Shown here: one piece after another, positions 31,035 through 40,836 of the stretch
How the letters are laid out: each line of letters starts with the position of its first letter
How positions within the stretch are numbered: position 1 is the first letter of the stretch
DNA from: Gammaproteobacteria bacterium
GTDB lineage: Bacteria > Pseudomonadota > Gammaproteobacteria > DSM-16500
Assembly (NCBI GenBank): GCA_021324305.1
Contig: JAJPJI010000021.1
Location: 62,001-126,000 of the forward strand
Reading direction: 5' to 3'
Length of the DNA stretch: 64,000 nucleotides
Translations under genes and position numbers: made by a program
The notes under the pieces: model-generated
The model's database searches: none
The model's input: only the letters and a program-made list of their open reading frames with translations
What the model was told of the DNA's origin: nothing

Positions 31035-31754
31035 ATGCCAGGGAAGTATCTGTTATCGGGATTGTTTGCCATTGCTATTCTTGCAATGGCGGCTGATGTC
31101 TATGCTGCAAATCTGGGAAATTACATTGGATTGCAATTTGGATACAGTAATACAAATCAGAATGGCTTGCCTTCATCAGATGTCGTACCAGATGTTGACA
31201 GTGTTTTGCATACAAGCCCCAGTTCTGTCACAGTGACTTCATTTTCAAATAAACGACGAGATAATGTCTTTGCTGGCAGGTTGTTCGCCGGCTATCAGTT
31301 TTATTCCAATCTTGCTATCGAAATGGGATTGACGCAATTCCGGAATTCATCCCTCAGTTATGATGCGACGGTTAATACCAGCTCGCCTGTCACCAGGAAA
31401 GATGATATTCAGCTATATGTTCTGGATTTAATGTTTAAAGGCAGCATGTCATTCAATTATGGATTCGATTTGTTTGCCAAGTTTGGCGGTGCTTTGGTTT
31501 ATACACGGGATCAGAAACAAATCACGGTTGGTAATGTTGGATATGTAAACGGTAATCCAGGGCAATTGCAAACGAGTGCTTCAACCACTCATACAACCAG
31601 GTCTGGCAGGGCATATCCGGCAGTGGCCGTTGGCGGAAGCTATTATTTTGTGTCAGATATCTCGGCGGATATTACCTATAGCCGTATCATTGCCAATTCC
31701 GGCAGCAATAATAATATCAGCTTTACATCAATAGGCGTGACCTATTGCTTCTGA
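31035..31754 (+). CDS. Outer-membrane beta-barrel protein
   Basis: Signal peptide; NYIGLQFGYSNTNQ..FAGRLFAGYQFYSNLAIEMGLTQF..SFTSIGVTYCF ending in aromatic residue. Confidence 0.8.
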   Translation: MPGKYLLSGLFAIAILAMAADVYAANLGNYIGLQFGYSNTNQNGLPSSDVVPDVDSVLHTSPSSVTVTSFSNKRRDNVFAGRLFAGYQFYSNLAIEMGLTQFRNSSLSYDATVNTSSPVTRKDDIQLYVLDLMFKGSMSFNYGFDLFAKFGGALVYTRDQKQITVGNVGYVNGNPGQLQTSASTTHTTRSGRAYPAVAVGGSYYFVSDISADITYSRIIANSGSNNNISFTSIGVTYCF

Positions 31755-31837
31755 TCGCGGATTGATGCGCTGTCTATCCATGATGAGCGCTCTTCCGTTC
31801 AACACTGTTAACAATGGGAAGGCGTGTCCTCACCGTG

Positions 31838-33055
31838 TTATCCCTGTAATCGTCTTGCGGTTGTTTCCGCCGCCTGCATTACACGCAAGATATTTCCTCC
31901 CAGGATTTTCTGGATATCTGAATCCGAGTATCCACGGTCAATGAGTGCCTGGGTAATTTGGGGTAAATGCGAGGCGTCTTCCATGCCGAAGGGCATGTTT
32001 GCGCCATCGAAGTCTGAGCCCAGGCCAACATGGTCAACGCCTGCCAGTTTTACAACGTGATCAATGTGATCAATGATTTTGTCCCACTGCACGACCGGAA
32101 GCTTGCCAGCTTTGACAAGTTTACGTGAGATAGCTTCGAGTCCAATGATATAGCAGGCTTCGTTATCTCCACAATTTAGTTTAACCTGTTTATCAAGGGC
32201 AGCGAGTTCCCTCGATTTGGCCGCGGCATTACGATATTCCTGGCTGAGGAAGCCGAGATGATAGTTGATCTGGATAACGCCGCCTTTGTCTGCAAGCGCT
32301 TTAATCATTTTGTCACTCATGTTGCGTGGTGCATTACAAATGGATCGGCACGATGAATGTGATGCGATCATCGGAGCCTGGCTGACCGCCAGGGCATCAT
32401 AAAAGGTTTTGTCTGATACATGTGAAATATCTATCATCATGCCAAGTTTATTCATTTCCAGCACGACATGCCTGCCAAAAGCAGTCAGTCCATCATGTTC
32501 GGGTTTGTCTGTGGATGAATCCGCCCACTCAGTGTTAACACTATGAGTAAGCGTCATGTAACGCACTCCCAGTTTTGCATATTGACGCAGAACAGCCAGA
32601 TCATGATTGATCATGTGGCCGCCTTCCACGCCCATGAGGACAGCGATTTTGCCTTTCGTATGCGTATCACGTACTTGTTGTGCGGTCGTGCATAATTCAA
32701 GTTGATCAGGATGAAGCCGGACTTGCTTGCGTATGGCGTAAATCTGCTGCAGTGCGCGCTTGACTGCTGCAGGTCCTGTTACCGTGCCGGGCATCCAGAC
32801 TGAAAAGAAAATACCGTTCATGCCGCCAGCACGCATCCGTGGGATATCAATGCTTCCCGATTGATCAAGATGGCCTAGGTCGAAACTGTCGAAAATGAAG
32901 CGCTGGGTTGTGTCGTCATGTGTGTCTATCACAATGGATCGCGCATGGAGTTCACGGGCATGTCTGGACACTGTTTCATTGGAGGTTAGCGCGTAACTCA
33001 CATTGGCGACATGCATGCATGCCAGAAAAGCAGCAGGTATAAGCTTCAAGTCCAT
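31838..33055 (-). CDS. M19 (renal-type) membrane dipeptidase family protein
   Basis: IVIDTHDDT, MGVEGGHMI, MIDISHVSD, IASHSSCRSICNAPRN, HVGLGSDFDG. Confidence 0.9.
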   Translation of the reverse strand: MDLKLIPAAFLACMHVANVSYALTSNETVSRHARELHARSIVIDTHDDTTQRFIFDSFDLGHLDQSGSIDIPRMRAGGMNGIFFSVWMPGTVTGPAAVKRALQQIYAIRKQVRLHPDQLELCTTAQQVRDTHTKGKIAVLMGVEGGHMINHDLAVLRQYAKLGVRYMTLTHSVNTEWADSSTDKPEHDGLTAFGRHVVLEMNKLGMMIDISHVSDKTFYDALAVSQAPMIASHSSCRSICNAPRNMSDKMIKALADKGGVIQINYHLGFLSQEYRNAAAKSRELAALDKQVKLNCGDNEACYIIGLEAISRKLVKAGKLPVVQWDKIIDHIDHVVKLAGVDHVGLGSDFDGANMPFGMEDASHLPQITQALIDRGYSDSDIQKILGGNILRVMQAAETTARRLQG

Positions 33056-33092
33056 ATCGTTCCTTTATCGTTTTGGCAGGCGGGATGATGCC

Positions 33093-33194
33093 TTAGAGGA
33101 TTTTATACAGGAAATATGCCACACCTGCTATGGATAGCAGCAAAAGAATAGGGAGCAAGGGCATAAGAATAGTAGACAAGGTAGTGCCATGCAT
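33093..33194 (-). CDS. Small single-TM protein (33 aa), not in the supplied ORF track
   Basis: Reading the minus strand by hand: MHGTTLSTILMPLLPILLLLSIAGVAYFLYKIL; weak RBS. Confidence 0.4.
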   Translation of the reverse strand: MHGTTLSTILMPLLPILLLLSIAGVAYFLYKIL

Positions 33195-33295
33195 GGAGTA
33201 ATACTCACTTTAATGATGTATAGATACTATGTATTGTTATATAGTTATTCTTGTAAGACAAGTCAGGATCTGCTGTAAACAGAGCCCAAACCTCG

Positions 33296-34492
33296 CTACT
33301 TCATCTTCATCATATGCTGATCGGCGGCATCCGCGTAAGCTTTTGCAAGTTCACGGCCTAACTCATCACTTGTTGCCGACTGATAGTCAAGCATACGGTT
33401 TTTGAATGAGGCAAGAAAGCTATAGTCATATCTGGACTGTTTTAAAAATTCGACAGTCCTGGTTGTTTCCGCACGGCAAATGGATTTGATTTTAAGGATT
33501 TGATCCAGAAGGTTTTTTGTATTGCCCGGATCATCTGTCCGGATGTTGATTAAAATTTCATACTTTTGTGCGAGCTCAACCAGTCGATTTAATTCCCGAA
33601 TTTCCAGCTCTGAATCAGGAAGGATTTCGTTTCGCGTATATCGGGACTGATATTGTAATCGTGTCTGTATGATGGTGAGGTTTAGGGAAATATTTCTTTT
33701 TGCACATAGCGCAAACATTTCTTCAGTTGCATCAGCGCTGACGACATCGAGACTGGATAAATTCATCTGCGTGATAAGTCTGTCCAGATTTTCGAGCGCA
33801 TCAGGCTGGTAATGTTTATTCGTTGGAACATATCCCGGCATTAATACTTCGCCAAATAGTTCATGTGTCGTAATGCATAATGCGCAGTGCATGCCGTGAT
33901 CCAGCTGGGTCATTTCCCAGATGCATTCAGGCTCAAATGAATTAAAGATAAAATCATCAGGGGTCAATTGATTGTCTGGGTTGTCGATATACGACTTTAC
34001 GATTTTGTAAGTTTCTCGCGATATCGCTTTGCCGTTTTTTAATTCTATATTGACTGTGAAATTGCGCCTCTTGTGATGACCGTATGCATGGTTTTTTTTG
34101 ATGATGAGTTGAATCATTTCTTCCAATGCCGGAATTCGTTCATCATTGCCAATCACAAATTTTCTCTGTAGTTCATCACGGGTGTAATCAGATACAAGAC
34201 CCAATGATTCATCAGCTTCTTCTTTGCCCCAATAGTGATAACCGTCGACATTGCGCGCGAGCTGGTTATCATGTATCACCATGGGAACGTTATCTTTCGA
34301 TAAAAAAACATCAAACTCGACGCCGTCTGCATGTTGCAGCGCGTGTTCAACTGCAGAAAGGGAATTCTCGGGAAGGATTTGATTGCGATATCTTGGCTCT
34401 GGACGAGGCTTGAGTTTTTTCGAATAGACAGCAGGGTTTTTATTGGTTGTTCCTTCGCCTCGGTGTCCAAGAATTCTTATTTCAAACGGCAT
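33296..34492 (-). CDS. Glycerophosphodiester phosphodiesterase family protein
   Basis: ILGHRGEGTTNKN..PENSLSAVEHALQHADGVEFDVFLSKDNVPMVIHDNQL. Confidence 0.85.
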   Translation of the reverse strand: MPFEIRILGHRGEGTTNKNPAVYSKKLKPRPEPRYRNQILPENSLSAVEHALQHADGVEFDVFLSKDNVPMVIHDNQLARNVDGYHYWGKEEADESLGLVSDYTRDELQRKFVIGNDERIPALEEMIQLIIKKNHAYGHHKRRNFTVNIELKNGKAISRETYKIVKSYIDNPDNQLTPDDFIFNSFEPECIWEMTQLDHGMHCALCITTHELFGEVLMPGYVPTNKHYQPDALENLDRLITQMNLSSLDVVSADATEEMFALCAKRNISLNLTIIQTRLQYQSRYTRNEILPDSELEIRELNRLVELAQKYEILINIRTDDPGNTKNLLDQILKIKSICRAETTRTVEFLKQSRYDYSFLASFKNRMLDYQSATSDELGRELAKAYADAADQHMMKMK

Positions 34493-34929
34493 AATTCACC
34501 ATTATTAAATTAATTAATTGGGGCATTTTAATCTGTGCAGGAAGATGGATGGATTGGCGCGTGACAAAATTTGTACATTCCTGGTCTGCCATGCTAATAT
34601 TTCTGGCCGGATTTTATTGATCTTTTATCTGGAGCACAAGTATATGAGTTGCCTGGATAGCGCCATAGTTTCAACAAGATGAAGTCAAATCCGTATTTTT
34701 TACGGATTGAGATGCAAAACAAATTATGATTAAATCGACAAGCTCTTGAAGTTTCACCAGCACAATAAAAACTAAAGTTTATACCGAACTATAAAAATGT
34801 AATTTTTAATTTCTTTCACAAGGTTGTGAGCCCTGGCCCTGCTCGTTTCGAGCGGACGATCCAGCTGTGCGCAATCAGTTATTCATACCAAGTTATTGAA
34901 CAATAGAATAATTCATGAGGAGTGGAGTG

Positions 34930-36132
34930 ATGCAGTTGAATGAAAGCTCAAAATTCCAGACACCTATAGCCAGGGTACAAGAATTAAATTGGGAAGTTAA
35001 GGCGCAACTGGAAGTTAATTATCGTGTCACCATGACCCGTGGTTTACTTAATCCTGCTGACCCTGCATTTGCTCAGATTTGCGGTGTTGATGGGTCAAAG
35101 CAGTCAAAACGGCTGGTGGTTATCGATAGTGTTGTCCTGGATCTTTACAAGGAAAAACTGAATACATACTTTGCTGCCTGGAATATCTTGCCGGTCTGGA
35201 AGATTATCACCGGCAATGAAGAAACCAAAACCATGAAGCAGGCGCTAAGTGTTGCTGAAGCAATGACAGAAGCTGGCCTGCTGCGCCGTACTGAGGCAGT
35301 CATTGCCATCGGCGGCGGTGTTGTGCTGGATATCGTTGGATTTGCTGCCAGCCTGTATCGCCGCGGGATCCCGTATATCCGCATTCCGACTACGCTGATG
35401 GGACAGGTTGATGCTGGTATAGGTATCAAGACAGGCGTCAATTTTGGTCATCACAAAAATCGTCTGGGTACCTACTTTGCTCCAGTCGCTGCCTTGATCG
35501 ATCCTGAGTTTCTTCTGACCCTCGATCAGCGTCATATCGCCAATGGCGTCGCAGAAATTATCAAGATGGCTCTAATCAAGGACAAGACTTTGTTTCAGCT
35601 TCTGGAAAAAGAAGTAAATAACCTTAATCCGCGAGTCATGGCGTGCGAATGCCCCAGAATCAAGGAAATCTTTTCCCGTGCCATTGCCGGCATGCTGGAT
35701 GAACTCGAACCAAATTTATGGGAAGCCACCCTGGAACGCTCGGTGGATTATGGTCATACATTTAGTCCTTCACTGGAATTAATTGCCAATCCAGCGCTCT
35801 TGCATGGCGAGGCTGTGGCCATTGATATGGCATTGTCAATTGCACTTGCCTTATATCGTGACTTGATTTCAATAGGCGAAGCCGAGCGCGCGCTTAATTT
35901 GATCAATCAGGCAGGTTTGCCTCTCATACATCAGGATTTCACGCCTGAATTGATTGAAAAGGCACTGGATGACTCGGTCAAGCATCGAGATGGATTTCAG
36001 CGTGTCCCGCTTACGGCGGGTATCGGTAATGTCACATTCGTAAATGACTTGACCAAAGCTGAATTAAATACGGCGTTGCAATATGTCCAGCAGTATATGA
36101 GCAGGATATATCAACAACGCGAAGCTGTCTGA
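34930..36132 (+). CDS. Sugar phosphate cyclase, 2-epi-5-epi-valiolone synthase-like
   Basis: IGGGVVLDIVGFAASLYRRGIPYIRIPTTLMGQVDAGIGIKTGVNFGHHKNRLGTYF; NGVAEIIKMALIKD; ELEPNLWEATLERSVDYGHTFSP; VKHRDGFQRVPLTAGIGNVTFVNDLT; resembles AcbC/ValA rather than AroB. Confidence 0.88.
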   Translation: MQLNESSKFQTPIARVQELNWEVKAQLEVNYRVTMTRGLLNPADPAFAQICGVDGSKQSKRLVVIDSVVLDLYKEKLNTYFAAWNILPVWKIITGNEETKTMKQALSVAEAMTEAGLLRRTEAVIAIGGGVVLDIVGFAASLYRRGIPYIRIPTTLMGQVDAGIGIKTGVNFGHHKNRLGTYFAPVAALIDPEFLLTLDQRHIANGVAEIIKMALIKDKTLFQLLEKEVNNLNPRVMACECPRIKEIFSRAIAGMLDELEPNLWEATLERSVDYGHTFSPSLELIANPALLHGEAVAIDMALSIALALYRDLISIGEAERALNLINQAGLPLIHQDFTPELIEKALDDSVKHRDGFQRVPLTAGIGNVTFVNDLTKAELNTALQYVQQYMSRIYQQREAV

Positions 36133-36247
36133 TTAATGGAAGGATTTTTTTGCGTGAGCTGGTCAGGAGGAAAGAGAGTGTTTTTTGCGGCATAAACAGC
36201 GATGACAATGTGTTTGTCAACGCGGGTTCTCAACAAACTATATTTTT

Positions 36248-37333
36248 GTGAGGTTTGAAATGCGTGCGGTTGCTCAAAATGAAGATGCTGTCATTGTGTT
36301 TGATATTGGCGGCACTTTCTTTCGATCCGGCTTGTATTCGGCCGTGAGTGGGTTGTGTGCAGTCGAACAGCAGCCTGCTCTCAGCTTTCGCAGTTCACCT
36401 GATTTGACATCCGCTGCGCTCAAACAGGGGCTGCTTGATTATCTCCTGACGACAGCACGTCGCTACGCCAGCCTGTATAATGTCCGGCGGATTTCCATAT
36501 CATTAGGTGCCGCACTGGATGGTAATCGCGGCATGGTTTATGGTTCCGGGCCTTTGTGGGGAAATGATAGCTCCAACTATGATTTATTGTCCCGATTGCG
36601 CCAGTTGGAGCCGGCCGTGTCATGGCATATTGTGAACGATGTGACGGCTGGACTCATTCATTATGCAGATCAGCTGCCTGCTGCCGAGATTAGAAAGATA
36701 CTATTGCTTACCATCAGCACAGGGATTGCCTGTCGATTAATTGACATCCGCAATCATAATGTTGCTCTCGATGAGTTTGGCTTGCAGGGTGAAATAGGGC
36801 ATCTGCCAGTAACATTGTGTTTTGAAGGTCAGGCGTTAGAGTTGTATTGTGATTGCGGCGGACGCAATCACTTGTCCGCATTTGCATCCGGCCGTGGTAT
36901 AGCACAGCTTGCTGCGCATTTGGCGCAGCGTGCACCATCATTATGGCAAGCTTCCACATATGCGAATTTAACAGCGCAAGGGCTGTCGCACGATATGGCA
37001 CTGTCGCAAGCAGTGAATGCGAATGATGATTTTGCTTGTACTCTTCTTTATCTGGCGACACAGCCGATTGCTGACGTCATACGCAGTGCGTTGACAATTG
37101 ATCCCGAAATAGACCGCGTCGTATTGACGGGTGGTGTTGTTGTGAGTCTGGCACCGGTCTACCGCGCAATGTTGATGCGGCATCTGGCTGAAAATGGAAT
37201 TTACCTGAGCAGCCGATTTGATCCATCCTTGTTCGACCGGCGAATTGTTATTGCCGGTAACAGTGAAGCCAATAATCTCATCGGAGCCGGATTATTTGCG
37301 ATTAAAGACATTGAGCGGCGATATCATGCGTAA
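36248..37333 (+). CDS. ROK/glucokinase-like kinase (AcbM/ValC-type role inferred)
   Basis: VIVFDIGGTFFRSGLYS, LLTISTGIACRLI, CDCGGRNHLSAFASGRGIAQLA. Confidence 0.78.
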   Translation: MRFEMRAVAQNEDAVIVFDIGGTFFRSGLYSAVSGLCAVEQQPALSFRSSPDLTSAALKQGLLDYLLTTARRYASLYNVRRISISLGAALDGNRGMVYGSGPLWGNDSSNYDLLSRLRQLEPAVSWHIVNDVTAGLIHYADQLPAAEIRKILLLTISTGIACRLIDIRNHNVALDEFGLQGEIGHLPVTLCFEGQALELYCDCGGRNHLSAFASGRGIAQLAAHLAQRAPSLWQASTYANLTAQGLSHDMALSQAVNANDDFACTLLYLATQPIADVIRSALTIDPEIDRVVLTGGVVVSLAPVYRAMLMRHLAENGIYLSSRFDPSLFDRRIVIAGNSEANNLIGAGLFAIKDIERRYHA

Positions 37334-38474
37334 TCAATTGCCGCGCTCACATCAAGCAATAGTTCGCAATGCGGCAGGTGTAAAACTGCAATCCGTTGCA
37401 ACACCGGCAGCCGGGCCGGGAGAGTTACTCCTTGCTCCGTTGACGGCAGGATTGTGTGGTACCGATATTCAGATTTTGCGCGGTGAACGTCACGATCCTG
37501 CTTCTGTGCTTGGACATGAGGCAATTGCAAGGATTATTGAAGCGGGGACAGGTTGTCCTGGCTATCTTGCTCCCGGAAAGCTGGTGGTTGTTAACCCCAC
37601 TCATCCGCAAGATCCAACGTTTTTGTTGGGTCATCTGTATGATGGTATGTTTCAGGAGTACGTCCGTATTCCTGCACCAGTCGTTTCAGCGGGATTGGTT
37701 GTCGTGCTGGATGACATCCCCTCTCTGGAGCTTGCGGCTCTTATTGAACCCTTGGCGGCAGTTATCTATGCGTTTGAGTTATTGCGCCCGCAGGACAGAG
37801 ATGGTTCATTTATAATTTATGGTGACGGCATTATTGGTCATCTCGCGCTGCTTCTCGCCAGGATCCGTTTCGGTTCCGCATTGCCAATTATTTTTGTGCA
37901 TCATCGTCAGGAAGGACTGGAGTGGAGCCGCGCGCAAGCCCTGCATGGTGATATTGATTGCCTGTTTAGCCAGTTACCTGATATTGAATTATCAGAACTT
38001 CCTGTGCCTGGATCAGCGTTAATAGCCACACCGCGAACCAGTACGCTCAAGTGCCTGGCGCATGCGGTTGACTGCATTATGCCGCATGGCTGTATTGACA
38101 TTCTGGGTGGTGTTGCAAATGAAGCTCGGCTGGAAAATCTTCCTGGTATTGATCTCGCGGGGCTGCGAGCGGCAAATTGCGGTGGACTGCCGGTTCAGGG
38201 CGTTGTGACTGAAACTGTCACCATGCAGCATAAACCCGTCTTGCTTTGCGGCCATCGGGGTGTTTCCAATGAGCACCTATTACAGTCGGTGAGTGAGCTG
38301 ATCAGGCATGGCGCATCTTATAGGAAATTAATCAGCCACCTGCTGGATTTGCATGAAGCAGCCATATTCATGCATCAATTGTTCCAGCAACGTGAACGTC
38401 ACATTAACGGTCGACGCGTAATGAAGCTAGGTATTCGTATAAATCCAACTAACGAGAGACGCTATCATGAGTAA
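37326..38474 (+). CDS. Zinc-dependent MDR dehydrogenase (AcbL-like role inferred)
   Basis: PLTAGLCGTDIQILRGER, VLGHEAIARIIEAG, FIIYGDGIIGHLALLLAR. Confidence 0.8.
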   Translation: MRNQLPRSHQAIVRNAAGVKLQSVATPAAGPGELLLAPLTAGLCGTDIQILRGERHDPASVLGHEAIARIIEAGTGCPGYLAPGKLVVVNPTHPQDPTFLLGHLYDGMFQEYVRIPAPVVSAGLVVVLDDIPSLELAALIEPLAAVIYAFELLRPQDRDGSFIIYGDGIIGHLALLLARIRFGSALPIIFVHHRQEGLEWSRAQALHGDIDCLFSQLPDIELSELPVPGSALIATPRTSTLKCLAHAVDCIMPHGCIDILGGVANEARLENLPGIDLAGLRAANCGGLPVQGVVTETVTMQHKPVLLCGHRGVSNEHLLQSVSELIRHGASYRKLISHLLDLHEAAIFMHQLFQQRERHINGRRVMKLGIRINPTNERRYHE

Positions 38475-39255
38475 TGTATCGCATCTGAATGATTTGCGTG
38501 ACGCCACAGCGATAGTTGTTGGCGGGTCCACAGGCATTGGCAGGGGTATTGCGGATGTGCTTGCGCAAGAGGGTGCGCGAGTTGTTGTGCTAAGCCGTAC
38601 TCCTCCGCTTAATGCGTCAGGAGAGGCTGATTCTTCACTTGTCTGGCGTCGAGTTGATTTAGCCAATCCGGATGAAAGCCGTACCAGGCTGAGAGAGATC
38701 ATGAATGAATTTGGCGAGTATCTGGATGCAGTGTTTTATTCAGCAATTTATTATGGACCAAAACGTACGCCTTTCCTGGATGTCGCTGAAGACGAATGGC
38801 TGCGGCAGTTAAATGTTAACCTGCATGGATTGTGGCTGACTTTGTCGCTATGTCTGCCCGCGCTGCGCAAGCGCGCGCCTGGATTGTTCGTTCATCTTTC
38901 TTCTGAAGTCGTATATAACGCTGGACCAGGGCGTTCTGGTTATGCGGCAACGAAAGCTGCCGGATCGAACCTGGTAAGATCGCTGGCACAGGAAGATCCT
39001 GATGGAAGTGTCCGGCTGGTCCAGTTATTGCCAGCCAAGATGGTGGATACGGCTGGAATACGTAGTCGTCGTCCACGAGATTTTGATTTCTCAGAGTACA
39101 TGACGCCGCAGCATTTTCAGGAAACAACGTTGCAAATCATGCGTACGCGAGGTGAGGGACTGCATGGTGAAAGCATGGTGGTGGATGACAGCGGTCAATT
39201 GTGGCGTGCTGATGACATTATTCCGGCATCACAAAGCAATCATCGGTGTGAATAA
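38467..39255 (+). CDS. SDR-family oxidoreductase
   Basis: AIVVGGSTGIGRGIADVLAQEGARVVVLSR (TGxxxGxG type), GYAATKAA (YxxxK). Confidence 0.87.
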   Translation: MSNVSHLNDLRDATAIVVGGSTGIGRGIADVLAQEGARVVVLSRTPPLNASGEADSSLVWRRVDLANPDESRTRLREIMNEFGEYLDAVFYSAIYYGPKRTPFLDVAEDEWLRQLNVNLHGLWLTLSLCLPALRKRAPGLFVHLSSEVVYNAGPGRSGYAATKAAGSNLVRSLAQEDPDGSVRLVQLLPAKMVDTAGIRSRRPRDFDFSEYMTPQHFQETTLQIMRTRGEGLHGESMVVDDSGQLWRADDIIPASQSNHRCE

Positions 39256-40095
39256 ATGCAACTAACCACGTCTGTTAATAACAAGATATGTCTGGCGCTG
39301 GTAGATTGGCGATTGTCTGTGTGCGGTGCGGATGCTGTTCGCGTCTGCGCTGAGCATCGAGTTGATGCCTTGCAGCTGGATTTCGGTGGTCCCGGACGTG
39401 CGCCGTGTCTTGATGATGTCAGACGGCAGGATGCAATTATGGCCGCTTGTGATGAATATGGAGTGAATATCACGGCGCTTGCGGGTAACCAGCTCAATGA
39501 AGCTGGTTTGGGTTTGCCGCATGATAGCGCTGGGAGGCTCGCGCTGCAAAAAATAATGATATCGATGCTGGATCTAGCAAAGCGATTCTCGGCATCGCTG
39601 GTATTTTTTCCAAGTTTTTACCGGGGTTTGATACGTGATCAGGAAACCCTTGGCCGTACTGCTCGCATGTTGGCGTGGGCTTGTCGCGAAGCCCGGGATC
39701 GCGGATTGATAATCGGCAATGAAAATGACTTGTCCATTGCATGGGCCAGACAGTTGGCGGCGGAAGTCAATGCAGAAAATTTTCGATTGATTTTTGATAG
39801 TTATAATCCGGTGAAAGCCGGCCATAAGACGATAGAAATGCTCGAACAGATGAGTGGCTGTTTTGCATCCCAGGTGCATATAAAAGATGGTATTGGCAGT
39901 CAGGATGGAAAAATACGCCTGGGTAGCGGCGAAGGCAACATAAGGGCAATTCTGGCAAGACTGGTGAAAACGGATTGGGTTGAACGTTACGTGATTGAGA
40001 ATGATTACCGTGATGGTGAGTTGCAGCGCCTGGCCGATGATATAACCTGGCTTCACAGTTGTCTTGCCAGTGAGCAGGAACGGAGGATTAATTGA
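39256..40095 (+). CDS. TIM-barrel sugar phosphate isomerase/epimerase (AP_endonuc_2 type)
   Basis: ALQLDFGGPGRAP, IGNENDLS, FRLIFDSYNPVKAGH, SQVHIKDG, LGSGEGNIRAIL. Confidence 0.8.
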   Translation: MQLTTSVNNKICLALVDWRLSVCGADAVRVCAEHRVDALQLDFGGPGRAPCLDDVRRQDAIMAACDEYGVNITALAGNQLNEAGLGLPHDSAGRLALQKIMISMLDLAKRFSASLVFFPSFYRGLIRDQETLGRTARMLAWACREARDRGLIIGNENDLSIAWARQLAAEVNAENFRLIFDSYNPVKAGHKTIEMLEQMSGCFASQVHIKDGIGSQDGKIRLGSGEGNIRAILARLVKTDWVERYVIENDYRDGELQRLADDITWLHSCLASEQERRIN

Positions 40096-40763
40096 TGACA
40101 AATATCAAAAAATATCATGCCGGAGTTTTGTTGTTTGACATGGATGGAACGCTGGTCGATTCAACGCCAGTCGTGGAGCGTACCTGGCGCCGGTTTGCGG
40201 AGCGGCATGGTTTGGACGGCAACCGGATATTATCAGAATCACATGGCCGGCGAACCGCTGAAACAGTAACAATGTTCGCGCCGCCACACCTTGATATAGA
40301 AAAGGAAACGGCGCAGCTGGTTGCAGAGGAAATGGCGGATGTTGAAGGCATCACAGCAGTTGCGGGAGCAACGTCCATATTGAATGCGTTGCCGCAAAAT
40401 CGCTGGGCTGTTGTCACATCGGCAAACAGGGAATTGGCACTGAGGCGCATGAATGCGGCGGGTTTGCCTATCCCTGATGTTTTAATAGCGGCTGAAGATG
40501 TGCGGCAGGGCAAGCCGTCACCAGAGGGTTATTTGGCAGCAGCACGTGCTTTGAATGCCTCGCCAGATGTATGTCTGGTTTTCGAGGATGCTCCGGCAGG
40601 TTTGGCGGCCGGGAATGCTGCACGTATGCGGGTATTTACTGTGGGCCCTGCCTTGCGGACAACAGAGATGCAGCGTGAGCATTGGATGCTGGATTTTACA
40701 TTTCTGCAAATAAGCGTGCCGGACACGGATCATGAACCTATTGTTCTGGTGCCGACAAATTAA
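40092..40763 (+). CDS. HAD-IA family sugar phosphatase
   Basis: GVLLFDMDGTLVDSTPVVERTW, VVTSANRELALRRM, GKPSPEGYLAAA, VFEDAPAGLAAGNAA. Confidence 0.9.
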   Translation: MMTNIKKYHAGVLLFDMDGTLVDSTPVVERTWRRFAERHGLDGNRILSESHGRRTAETVTMFAPPHLDIEKETAQLVAEEMADVEGITAVAGATSILNALPQNRWAVVTSANRELALRRMNAAGLPIPDVLIAAEDVRQGKPSPEGYLAAARALNASPDVCLVFEDAPAGLAAGNAARMRVFTVGPALRTTEMQREHWMLDFTFLQISVPDTDHEPIVLVPTN

Positions 40764-40836
40764 CAACGCCAATGGAAATATCAGTGTTTTTGCGCTGATA
40801 AAGTCACACAATGCACATAACGAGAAAATATATTAC

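Noticed and set aside
34841-34853. Small hairpin GCTCG-TTT-CGAGC upstream of the cyclase gene
   Set aside because: Only 5 bp; too short to claim as an operator or terminator without comparative data
39574-40101. 175-aa minus-strand ORF
   Set aside because: Antisense to the TIM-barrel epimerase, whose motifs are clear
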